Positions 11,640 through 21,811 of a stretch of 64,000 nt of DNA are shown here, in pieces (within the stretch, counting starts at the first letter, position 1; each line of letters starts with the position of its first letter). The translations under genes and the position numbers were made by a program. Under the pieces are notes generated by a model that saw only the letters and a list, made by a program, of their open reading frames with translations, was not told the origin of the DNA and made no database searches. The DNA lies in assembly GCA_030068075.1 (NCBI GenBank), contig CM057826.1:73939312-74003311 (forward strand), written 5' to 3'. The stretch comes from Paguma larvata. Taxonomy: Eukaryota > Chordata > Mammalia > Carnivora > Viverridae.

Positions 11640-12015
11640 GCAGAAGGGATGGTATGTTACTTCTGAGTTTAATTCATGAGATTATAGCTTCCGGCTTTCT
11701 CACTCGCTCACTCTCTCTTGCTTTCTCAGATCACTGGATCTGGGGGAAGCCCTGTAGAGGCCCACATGGTGAGGAACTGAAACCTCTTACTAATAGCCAT
11801 GTGAGTGGGTTTGAAAACAGATTCTCCAGCCCCATTTATAGAGATGCAGAGCATCCAAGAACTTGACTCATCTCCTGAGACATTCTGACCCAGAGACACA
11901 TGGCTAAGCTACTTATGGATTCCTAACCCTCAGAAACTGTGTGACGTTATAAAGTTTCTTGTCCTAAGCCACGAAATTTTGCAGTAATTCGTTATGCAGC
12001 ATTAGTTAAGTACCT
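11640..12015 (+). mobile_element. ancient retroelement-derived repeat with MLT/MER-type tail
   Basis: The segment runs from 'cagatcactggatctggggg' through 'gccatgtgagtgggtttgaa' and 'cagagacacatggctaagct' to the tail 'cctaagccacgaaattttgc' and 'gtaattcgttatgcagca'. This tail is shared by several old mammalian LTR/MER families and by the copies near 35965, 48990 and 55640. Family assignment within that group is uncertain. Confidence 0.5.
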
Positions 12016-13619
12016 TGGCTATTTTCATCTGTACTGGAATGTAAGCTTTGCCTTTATGATTTTGTTAAATAAACGATGACAAGATTTCTTTCATTTTATG
12101 ATTGTCACTCTTAGAGTAGGATTATATCCTTTCAATAATTGGGAACCAGGACTTTTAAAAGAAAAAAGGTTCTATTCTGGTGTTCATAATTTTAGTTATC
12201 TTACTTAGTTCATCGTGTCCAGAACACATGGCAGGCACTGAGATTAGGGACAATCTCTATAAAAACTGTAAAGGTTTACATTCTGCTATAAGCATTTTTA
12301 TTATCCTTATTTCTCCAAGTAATTCTGGCTCCTTGTATTAGTCTATATATATATAAGTTGAAGATAATAGTAGTACTGAGTTGTTAGATAAAATGAGTAA
12401 ATATATGTAAAATACTTCAAACAGTGCCTGGAATTTTGCGATTACTATATACATGGACATTCTCATAGTATCTCCATCTTATCATCCTGACAAACAGAGA
12501 CCTTATTAGGAAAATCTCAACCTGTCACTGTGTTCCTCACTTTTCATCCAGAATTTGTTGTCCTAGAATCTATTCTTCCGCATTATCAAGATCTTCTTGT
12601 TTCTGAAGATAATACCTTAACACTCAAGATTTTGGGTCCATCTCTTTGCCAGGATCAATTGATTGGATAATATTCAAATTTAAATATAGCCTACATTTTA
12701 AATAAGATGATCTAAAACATTTTAACATAAAAAGGAACTGTCAATAATCATGGATCCTTTAATGACAAGGAGAATCACCGGTAGACTTAAGGCTTACACT
12801 GTTAGTTAACCCAAGAGGATAACAGAGAAATATTTTCAAAGTAGGTTTGACTGCACACTGTGCCATGTAAGCAAGGAGTCCAAAATACGGCCCAATACAG
12901 ATTTTGACATATCTCCTTACTGTAAAAAATGGATTTTTCTTATTGTAAAAATACTTTAACAATATAATAATTTAATCAGAGGTGTTAAGGAAGTAAAGTT
13001 ATAAAGGAACTAAAAAGTCATATCAATCTCTATCCTGAACTTAGAAATAATCCCTCTAGTGCTTGGCCTTTACATATTTTATCTACTCTAAGATATCATC
13101 AATTATAAGATGTTCTATTACATTATGAACCACAAAGAAAGAAAAGAAATATTGTCAATTAAAATTATGGTAAAAACTTGCCTATGACATCAGTTTTACT
13201 TTTGTGTATTAAAAACCTTTTTTTTTTTTTTTGCAATTTAGCAAATACCTTTAGTCACATATTGCACTTGTACATACAAAAGAAGGAAAATATGAGCAAA
13301 ATAACTTGGTTAAGATATTCCTAAATTGTCTTTACATGAGATATAAACTCTATTGAATCATTTTTGGAGTGGTTCTTGTACATGTTTCTACCCATAATAT
13401 CTGCTAGACTTTGAAGGCATCAATGATGCAGTGTTTTTTAAAAGAGTGTTCTATTGTCTTCTCTGAGCTCTTCTTTTAAGCTACTGACATTTTGTAAGTT
13501 TTGTTGCACATACACAGGGAATTGCAAATAAGTCAGTTTTGCTCTTTCATCAACAAAAATGATATGATTGATTCCAATTTCAGAGATGTTAGGAAAACAA
13601 AACAATGTGAGCATCATTT
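12016..13619. other. non-coding sequence with a weak MIR-like fragment
   Basis: Around 12375-12450 the text 'ataaaatgagtaaatatatg ... cagtgcctggaatttt' resembles the 3' part of a MIR on the plus strand. The remainder, including a T-run at 13218-13232, shows no gene or nameable repeat. Confidence 0.35.
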
Positions 13620-14075
13620 AGCATCCAGTCAGAAAACAGAACTAATATCAAGAAATTAAATAAAAAGAATTTAATAAAGAACTTAAGAGAATTTTTAGAG
13701 CTAAAAAGACAAATAGAGTAGATAAGACAACCAGAGATTAGCCACTGAAGGAAGCTACTCTCACTTTTAGGGTGGACACATAAAGGGATGAGGTGTTGTT
13801 ATTTGTGCATATTAGCCAGCTTGCCTGGAAGAAACTGGAATCATGGAGGGAGACACTAGAGCCAGAGCCACAGAGGAGATAGATGTCTGAGGGTGCCTTC
13901 TGTAGCAAGGAGAGGAGAGACACACATTGCCTCTTCCCTTTCCCTCCTGCCGTAGCTCACACATAACTTTCATTACTTAAAACTAAGGAAGTCAGCTGGC
14001 AAGTAGGTTTTCAGAATCAGCAGAGCAAGGGATAGGTCAGAAGTGGATGTGAGAGCAAACCTGTAAATTACCAGC
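13620..14075 (+). mobile_element. ancient interspersed repeat, family not assigned
   Basis: The segment starts 'catccagtcagaaaacagaa', passes 'gagattagccactgaaggaa' and 'gaagtcagctggcaagtagg', and ends near 'agaagtggatgtgagagcaa'. I remember this arrangement from repeated mammalian sequence but cannot name the family. The antisense 61-codon frame at 13738-13923 lies within it and looks accidental. Confidence 0.35.
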
Positions 14076-14549
14076 AAAAGAAACATTTTTAGAGTTGATT
14101 AAATATGGTATTTAGCACCATCTTCATCTCTATAATAAATGTGATCATATAATACATGCTCTTTTATAACCTACCTTTTGTATTCACGCTGAATTTTGTA
14201 TGTATATGTCTATTATTGGGGCTCTGTTTGTCTTTTTTTGGTTATGTTGAGTACTGCTTGTTTGGGTAAATTTATTAAATATATTAATAAAAGAGTTTAT
14301 CTGTATCTCTATAAACTTTTACTCATTTTTACATATTCTTTGCATAATACACATTTTTGTTGCCCTCCGCTTAAAAGTATAAACCCCTCAGATGCTTTGT
14401 GTCTTGACTGTTCCTAATAAAGATAATTTTTAATCATTTTAACTTTGCTATCAATCAAATATTAGCATATTTATTTATTAAACTAGAATGGTCGGAATAA
14501 GTAGACATCCAGATTATAATTTTTCTGAGGCCATTTGTTATAGTGGAAT

Positions 14550-14740
14550 GCTCATGGGTGCATTTTAGAGTCACATGAAAGTTTTGCACCATTCTGTAAT
14601 TATACAGGCTATCTAGTGATTAGTTATTTGGGTGAGTTATTTAAACTTTAAATTAGGTTTTGTCTACAAAATGGGGATAATAATCCCCACCTCTTAATTT
14701 ATTGTGAAACTATATAAAATATACCTGGAACACAACATAT
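14550..14740 (+). mobile_element. MIR SINE
   Basis: The core 'gtgagttatttaaactttaa' and 'gtctacaaaatggggataat' followed by 'aatccccacctcttaattta' match the MIR consensus order on the plus strand. Diverged but recognisable. Confidence 0.68.
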
Positions 14741-15179
14741 ACTCAACGTTATTCCCATCTCTCCAGCATCAATCTTAAACAATTCCAGGCAATTTTCCAT
14801 ATCTATTTTGTGTTGAACAAATGATAAAACTTGCAATTAATTTACTCCCAGTGAGTTCTGACTTTGTTTCTTGCTCCTGAGATTTAAGGATTTTCCAAGG
14901 AGCAAACAACAGGAAAATATAGTCTATAAAAAATAAGTGAAATTTAAAAACAAAAATGTGGTCTATAGCAGTTGACATGCTGAAAGCAGCTGCACTATAA
15001 AGTCCTGCTTCGTGTTATATGTAGTAAGATTCAATGATACAGTCTAATCATCGCTCAATTTTGATTTTGATAATGCAGGGTTCTGGAACTGGAAATGAGA
15101 AGTGATGGTTCATATGTATTTTTTTAGTGCGTGGATTTTAAACCAGCTACCAATTCTTCCATCCAGTTATTCAGCCACC

Positions 15180-15620
15180 AATTCATCAATTTAACAAATA
15201 TTGATTGAGTGCCTACAAGTTTCAGACACTATATTGGGTGCTGGGGATATGATGGAAACCAAAACCAAAACCAAACCCCAAACGAAATCAAATGAGGGAG
15301 AGAGGGAGAGAGAGCTCATGAGCACACATACAGGTGCATGGGTGAGCTGTCAAAGAGGAAAAGAGAAAGAAGAAAGCAAGCAACACTCACAAGACTCAGT
15401 TTCTAGGGGTGAGAAGTACTGCTGTTAAATAATTGTACAAAAGTATAGAAATTTAATTCATAAGAAGAAGCTATATAAAAGTAAAAGGGAAAACTTGGTT
15501 ATACAAAGCGTAACAGCACCCTAGTTTAGTCTGTCAGTTGAGGGAAAGATTTCTGAAAAAGACGTTTAACAATAGACCTGAAAGGTGAGTAGTAGTAACA
15601 AGGGAAAGTGGAGAATGTTT
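15180..15620 (+). mobile_element. ancient interspersed repeat, family not assigned
   Basis: The text 'aacaaatattgattgagtgc' and 'gacactatattgggtgctgg', later 'gacctgaaaggtgagtagta', follows a widespread ancient repeat. A purine-rich, partly simple stretch at 15240-15320 sits inside. The frame at 15201-15428 is within it and looks accidental. Confidence 0.45.
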
Positions 15621-17040
15621 AGGTGAATAAATTAGCTAATTTATCCATTTTTTTAAAGCAAGCTTCTCCTTTCAGTATATTATCATTCTAGTAATAGATA
15701 TTCCATCTAAAATGTTTATAGTAAACTCTGTTCTTGACAATTAGTGTTCTGGGCTTTTTATGTCAACTTTTTAATTTGAAGAGTAATTAAGTAGAATGAT
15801 TTCATTATTGAACTCTATATTACTCCTTACTGTGGAAATTTTTGTTGAGAAGAATGTTAAATAACGTGGAACTTTTGTCGACTTGACTTTGTCCTTTATC
15901 TCAGTGACTTACACTCAATTATAGCTACATATATCCATATTATTTTGTTTAAAGTAATCAAAATGCAACAAATTTTAATTAAAAAATGGAATTCATTAAT
16001 CCAAGTAAATCACAAGTTTATTTGTAGACATTATTCTTAACTGGATGGATATAAGTGCTTAAACATGTTTATCAGAATAATCTCTAAATTTATCTCACAT
16101 TATCCAATACCTAAGAAGAGAACTATTTGGAATTGATGTAGCTACCTCATTATTGGTTTTTATACAGTAGTCCTATTTTAATACTTTTGTAAAAAAATCA
16201 AGTTTGGTAGGAAAAATTGTGTTTTTCCTTGCTACCACTGTTGCCACTTTTTTTAATGTGTCCTTTAAAGCAGTTAGAATAGAACTCATTCTTTTCTATG
16301 TGACTGACGGGAATCCATTTTCTTCAATTTGGAGCCAACTGAATTGATTAGGTAATTAATGTCAGAAAGAATAAATTCAGATCAGCTCTTATAAAACCAA
16401 AGGTATATGTTGGCTTTTGGTACATGTTTTCCAACAATTTACTGCCTAAATCCAGCAGTGACATGTGTTTTGGAATGTGTACTATAATCTTGTATTATTA
16501 AATATTTGTGAGTGCTTTGCTAAATAATACACACATACACAGATCCACATTTTTTTTTAAACTTCAGAAAGCATGACTAAAATGAGCTTTGCATCTCTTC
16601 TAGAATAAAATCGTTGCCATAATTTTTGCTTCAGACCTTAAAGTTTTCACTATTTATGCTTTCATTCAATGTTGTAATTTGCAAGTAGCCCCATGGGGAC
16701 CTCAGAAACTGTTGTATGTTCTACCTCAGTGCAGAGAAAGACCTATTAAATTAGAGTGTGTGTGTGTGTATGTGTGTGTATCATTTTTAGTGTCTCTCTG
16801 TCACTATCTGTTTTCATCTCTCTCTCTCTCACTCTCATAAAGGTATGTCATTTCTCCTTCCTGCTTTACTTATTAACTCCGATATAGCTTTGATTTAAGA
16901 GACCACACAGAATACATGCACTAGAGTTTATCAGGGAGAATAACCTCAGACTCACTACTGTTCAATGTCTCAAAGTCTTTGTAGAAATAAATACAAAGGA
17001 TTTTCTGAAAATTAAGTAATCCATCCATTTTTCTTGCTCA
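15621..17040. other. AT-rich non-coding sequence
   Basis: There is no gene or named transposon. Several TAATTA/ATTAAT motifs occur between 15780 and 16360. A short (GT)n lies at 16758-16780 and a (CT)n tract at 16817-16835. Confidence 0.4.
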
Positions 17041-17043
17041 GAA

Positions 17044-17066
17044 ATTCTTTCTTTCTTTCTTTCTTT

Positions 17067-17121
<55 letters not shown>
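17044..17121 (+). repeat. (TTTC)n microsatellite
   Basis: About eighteen TTTC units with one interruption near 17066. It lies in the reversed A-rich tail of the SINE that follows, a common origin for tetranucleotide repeats. Two minus-strand frames reading KERKKERKKE are repeat translations only. Confidence 0.97.
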
Positions 17122-17122
<1 letters not shown>

Positions 17123-17215
17123 GGTGAGAGAGACAGTGTGTGGGAGGGGCAGAGAGAGAGAAGGAGAGAGAGAGATAGTCAGACACTTAACTAACTGAGC
17201 CACCCAGGTACCCCA
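17050..17215 (-). mobile_element. felid SINE, antisense, internally deleted
   Basis: The reversed head 'actgagccacccaggtaccc' ends near 17214, and the GA-rich tract and expanded tail lie to the left. About 100 bp of the middle, from the CT tract to the box-B region, is missing: the GA tract runs straight into 'tagtcagacacttaactaac'. Short flanking repeats 'gaaattctt' at 17041-17049 and 17219-17227 are plausible target-site duplications. Confidence 0.85.
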
Positions 17216-17227
17216 CTTGAAATTCTT

Positions 17228-18190
17228 AATCTTGCATAAAAGAGGATTTAAGAGCTTCTTAAAATTAAGCTCTTTGTATAATATATATTTATGTATTTGA
17301 ATTTTAGTGGTCAGTCTATTATTTCCACCGGATATTACAAATGGTCTGTAATTAAGAAATGGTTAAGAATCATCTCACCTGATGGTTTCATATCTATAAT
17401 TGGATTTAGCAAAAGACTAAAATGCTGTATACTGTGTGTGTGGACTTTAGTACTCCAGAAATGCATAATTTAATTATGCCTAAGTTGAATATTAAAATTA
17501 CACACACACGTTTAAAACAACAGTAACATAAACAAAAAGTATCTCTTTGCCTAGTGAAGATATCTACGTTTGGTGTCCATATGAACAATAAATGTTCTTT
17601 GAAAATCTGGGCAATCCTCATATTTTGGAAGCAGTGGGTCAAGTAATTGGTTGTGTTTCCTCTGGCTTTGCTGTTATAGACAGTAAACTGCCAAATTAGA
17701 GGCTTGAGATGAGCTATTGTACTCCAGGGCACACATTTCCTGTAACCGTTGAATTTATTCTTTTGTTTCTACCTTTATTTACCTTTGCCACAAATTCTTT
17801 ACTTCTTTTTCTTATGTATTTTGTTGTACTGCATATATTTATAAGTTGCCCTAAATCACTTCCGAAAGCACTGAGAATACAAATATAAATGAACAAATAA
17901 ATAACAATAGACTGAGTCAGCATACAGATCATCATGTTTGTTTTGTACATTTTTTCATATAATCCATAGTTTCAATATGTCTTCAGAAATGGTTTCTTTA
18001 GCAACATACTTTTGTAGTTTTTTGTTGTAAATATTCATTTAGGTTTAAAAGCTACTAATGTATCCTTAATAAAGTAGTAAGATGAAAGGGGCCCACACAG
18101 CAAAATTAATCCAAAGTATTTTAACTAGAACGGTGAAACAGGGAAGCTCCTTTTTCTCTGTTAGTTTCAAAAACCTATTTTAACAGAGAC
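17228..18190. other. anonymous AT-rich non-coding sequence
   Basis: No gene or recognisable repeat. Minus-strand frames at 17406-17732 (108 codons) and 17714-17950 have no recognisable domain and no codon-bias support. Confidence 0.4.
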
Positions 18191-18191
18191 A

Positions 18192-18413
18192 GGGGTGCTT
18201 GGGTGCTTCGTCTGGTTAACCATTTGAGTTCAGCTCAGATGATGATCTCATGGTTCGTGAGTTCAAACCCTGTGTAGGGCTCTGTGCTGACAGCTCAGAG
18301 CCTGGTGCCTGCTTCAGATTTTGTGTCTCTCTCTCTGCCCCTTCCCTGCACATACTCTGTCTCTCTCTCTTTCTTTCTCAAAAATAAACATTAAGAAAAT
18401 TAAAAAAAAATTT
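18192..18413 (+). mobile_element. felid SINE, sense, diverged head
   Basis: The head begins 'ggggtgcttgggtgcttcgt', followed by a box-B-like motif in 'gagttcaaaccctg', 'gctgacagctcagagcctgg', a CT-rich region and the tail 'aaaaataaacattaag'. Box A is degraded. No clear target-site duplication was found. Confidence 0.9.
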
Positions 18414-20473
18414 AAACCCTTATTTCAGGAATCATTGCTTTTGGTAAATGTGCTATTTTTCAGTTGCTTATTCAGAAAATCTAACAAAACTGAGTATACT
18501 AATCATAATGTGTCTATTCTGTCTTCTACTTATAAACATAATTACGAGTTTCTACCTTGGGAAATATTTTAGTACACACCAATGTATCTTGCATATGTGT
18601 GTGTATACAACTGAATTTTGTCTTTTAGTAAAATTGCAGTCATTTATGTAGTTTCTATTTTTATTTCTTTTAGTTTTAAGCTTGCATCTGTAGTAGATTA
18701 ACAATAGGTATTGCTCCTTTGTTGCTGTTTGGTATGAATGGGTTGCCGACTATCTTACTGTATTGTGCTAAGATGTCCTGATGCATGGGAAAAGTATGCC
18801 CTAAGTAGGACTCCCCAAACTACACTGGCATGTGTAGAATAATCATTTAAATGTGTGTTTAGTGGGTAAGTCAAAGCTCAAGCCTTGGGCATAGTTTATC
18901 TAATAACAAGGGTTAACTGAGAGAAAAGAATGAAAATCCTATTCATATTACACAATGCTTAGGTAAAATTTAACAAGTAAGTATACTTTGGGTAGCCTGT
19001 ATGCCCAAGAATGCTGCATGCCCAAGAATGCTGAGTCCTCAGGCAAACTGAAAAGTCTTCCCTCATCAGGTGTCACATTCCAGGCAAGGCCTTGGCTTAG
19101 TTCTACTATGCATGCTGAGTAAGTGATCAGTAAATACTCGTATAGTAATTGATAACACTGTAAGGAAAAAGAAGGGCCCTATAAGTGGGCCTGTGACTCA
19201 GATACAGCTGTCAGGAAAGAAAAATGAAGTACCCAGGTTACCAAAACTCGATTTGCTGGAATAGAAGGAGATGGCTGTCTGGTAGCTCCAAGGCAGAGGG
19301 CTAATATCCACTGCTTCCTTTCACATTATGGGTGACGTAGTGCCGTGCTAGAAGATGTGGTCATTGCTCTACTCTGCTTCTACTGGTAATATCACAGCTA
19401 GGCTGACCCTTAGAAGGGAAAGAAAATGTGAGCATCACTTCCTTCACAAGTTTGCAGTGAATGGCTAAACTGTAAAGACTTCACTTTTATTACACTAAGA
19501 GAAAACCTGTGATAGTTTTTTTAAGGTCTACTAACATAGCCTGAGGGACAGTCTCTGCAAGTAGTCGCAAGCAGGCAGAGAAAAGAAGAACCAGGACACT
19601 TCAGAGTGAACATTCTAGTGAGCTAGAAAGTACATATCTGAAGAAGTACCTATTAGAAGGTATATTCTTTCTACTTTTGGAGAAACTCAGTGTTATCATG
19701 TAAAGTAATCTCTAAAATAAAATAAGGACTGTAGAGTAATGAATTCAGGGCTGTGCAATCAACTCAAAGAAGGTAAAAGCATGCTCCTAGGTTCTTCTGC
19801 TAACTGCCTTTGAGAGTGTTTGGACATTACCTTTTGGTTAATTTCTTCATGTCACTGCATTACTGCTTTATGTGACAGATTTTGGCCTCAGAAATAGAAT
19901 CACTACAAGTAATGTAGAGTTGAGATTATCATAAAAACTTTTATCTCACATGGTTGTGGGAGCTGGTGTAGAAGTCTCTGCAAGCCTGCTGCCTTTGCAT
20001 CTTGTGCTAGGTCTCAAGTCTCAAAAGGTCAGCTAGGCCCTCAGTCTGGCCTTCCTAAGCTGAATGTATATCAGGGGAGAACGGAGGAAAATTGGAACCT
20101 GTGAGGACAGACTGCAACCCACGTAACCAAAAGGGGACCCACATGTGTCTTTTGCTGCTACCAAACCTGCGATGCATGTACCCTGTAGGAAAAGCTGCTG
20201 CTATTTGACAAAGAAGTGAATAAAAACTGCAAGTTCGTGGTTAACATAAAGTTCTTTGATCATAGTATTTTATCAGTTTACTCCCAACTGTCCACTCCCA
20301 TTCTCCCATCTACACACTCTTCAACTCCCCATAGAAAATTGTAAATTTTGCAAAAGATTTGAAAAAGACTACCACACACATCTAAAACTGAACCGCTGTT
20401 ATCTTCAAGAAGCAGAACCCATTTTTAGGTACTTTTAAACTCAAAAAGGTTTTCCAAGAGAATGATCTTCATT
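18414..20473. other. non-coding sequence, possible unassigned old repeat at 19880-20230
   Basis: There is no gene. A 17-bp unit 'atgcccaagaatgctg' is tandemly duplicated at 19001-19034. The part 19930-20230 ('ttatctcacatggttgtggg ... agcctgctgcctttgcatct') has MER-like phrasing but I cannot name it. Confidence 0.35.
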
Positions 20474-20475
20474 TA

Positions 20476-21563
20476 CAGACATACCCAGAAATATTGTGGG
20501 TTCAGTTCCAGAGTGCAATAAAGCAAATGCCGCAACAAAGTGAGTTAAATAAATGTTTCAGTTTCCTGGCGTATATAAAAGTTATGTTTATACTAAACTA
20601 TAGTCTATTAAGTATACAACAGTATTATGTCTAAGAAAACAGTGTGCATACCTTTATTAAAAAATACTTTTGCTAAAAAGGCTAGCCATTATCTGAGCTT
20701 TCAGGTAGACATAATCTTTTTGCTTCTGGAGGATCTTCCCTTGATGTTGAGCGCTGCTGATTGATCGAGGTGGTGGTTGCTAAATGTTGGGGTGACTGTG
20801 GCAGTTTCTTTAAAATAAAAGAACAGTGAGGGTTGCCACATCAATGGTCTCTTCCTTTCCTGAACAGTTTCTCTGCAACTTGTGAAGCTGTTGGGAGGCA
20901 TTTTACCTGCAGTAGGACTTCTTTAAGAATTGGAGTCAATCCTTTGCACAGCCACTGCCTTATCAACTAAGTTGATATAATATTCCACATCATTTGTTGG
21001 CATTTCAATAATCTTCACAGTATCTTCACCAGGAGAGTTTTCATCTCAAGAAACCACTCTCTCTGCTCATTCATAGTAGCAACTAATCATCTACTGTAAG
21101 TTTAAATTTTTTTTAATGTTTCTTTTTGAGAGGGAGAGACAGAGACAGAGCATGAGTGAGGGAGGGGCAAAGAGAGAGGGAGACACAGAATTTGTAGCAG
21201 GCTCCAGGCTCTGAGCTGTCAGCACAGAGCCAGATGGCCCAATGTGGGCCTTGAACTCTTGAACTGTGAGATCATGACCCAAGCCAAAGTCGAGCGTTTA
21301 ACCAACTGAGCCACCCAGGTGCCCCTCATCTACTAGAAGCTTAATCAAAAGATTGCAGCAATTCAGTAACATCTTCAGGCTCCATTTGTAATCGTAGTTC
21401 TCTTGCTTCTCACCACATCTGTAGTTACTTTCTCGACTGATATCTTGAATCTTCGATTTATAAAAAATTCAATGTCTACGAAGAGTACAATAAAAGGAGA
21501 TATTGTAATCTTTCTCCTAGTTTTGGAATCTTTGTGCAGCAGTGGAAACATTAAAACGAGATT
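20476..21563 (-). mobile_element. Tigger-type (Tc1/mariner, pogo) DNA transposon, 3' part, interrupted by SINEs
   Basis: The left edge carries the terminal inverted repeat 'cagacatacccagaaatatt' preceded by TA, the expected target dinucleotide. The complement of the Tigger 3' end and of the transposase C-terminal coding part follows, for example 20800-21090 and 21340-21430 ('cttcaggctccatttgtaat'). Stops and frameshifts abound, so it is a fossil. The SINE at 21096-21325 splits it, and the SINE at 21564-21800 lies at or near its inner limit. The region up to about 22080 may be a more divergent continuation. Confidence 0.85.
21096..21325 (-). mobile_element. felid SINE, antisense, inside the Tigger element
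   Basis: Reversed A-rich tail at the left, GA-rich tract, and the head complement 'gagccacccaggtgcccc' at the right. Perfect 9-bp target-site duplications tcatctact lie at 21087-21095 and 21326-21334, with Tigger sequence continuing on both sides. Confidence 0.95.
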
Positions 21564-21800
21564 TAGGGGCACCTGGGTGGCTCAATCAGTTAAGCATCTG
21601 ACTTCGTCTCAGGTCATGATCTCACAGTTCATGGGTTTGAGCCCCGCATTGGGCTCTGTGCTGACAGCTCAGAGCCTGGAGCCTGCTTCAGATTCTGTGT
21701 CTCCCTCTCTCTCTGCCCTTCCCCTGCTAACATTCCACTCTGTCTCTCTCTCAGAAATGAATAAACATTAAAAAAAATTAAAAAATAATTAAAAAATAAT
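21564..21800 (+). mobile_element. felid SINE, sense
   Basis: Near-consensus head 'ggggcacctgggtggctcaa', box B in 'gggtttgagcccc', CT tract and tail 'aaataaataaacattaaaaa'-like with extended A/T-rich end. Perfect 11-bp target-site duplications aaaacgagatt lie at 21553-21563 and 21801-21811. The good match to consensus suggests a recent insertion. Confidence 0.95.
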
Positions 21801-21811
21801 AAAACGAGATT

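Noticed and set aside
17044..17121. CRISPR-like regular repeats
   Set aside because: Pure TTTC tandem units without spacers, in a mammalian SINE tail.
21403..21771. Plus-strand open frame of 122 codons
   Set aside because: It is a chimera of antisense Tigger sequence and a sense SINE. The SINE part gives the typical GTWVAQSVKHLTS translation seen at every SINE.
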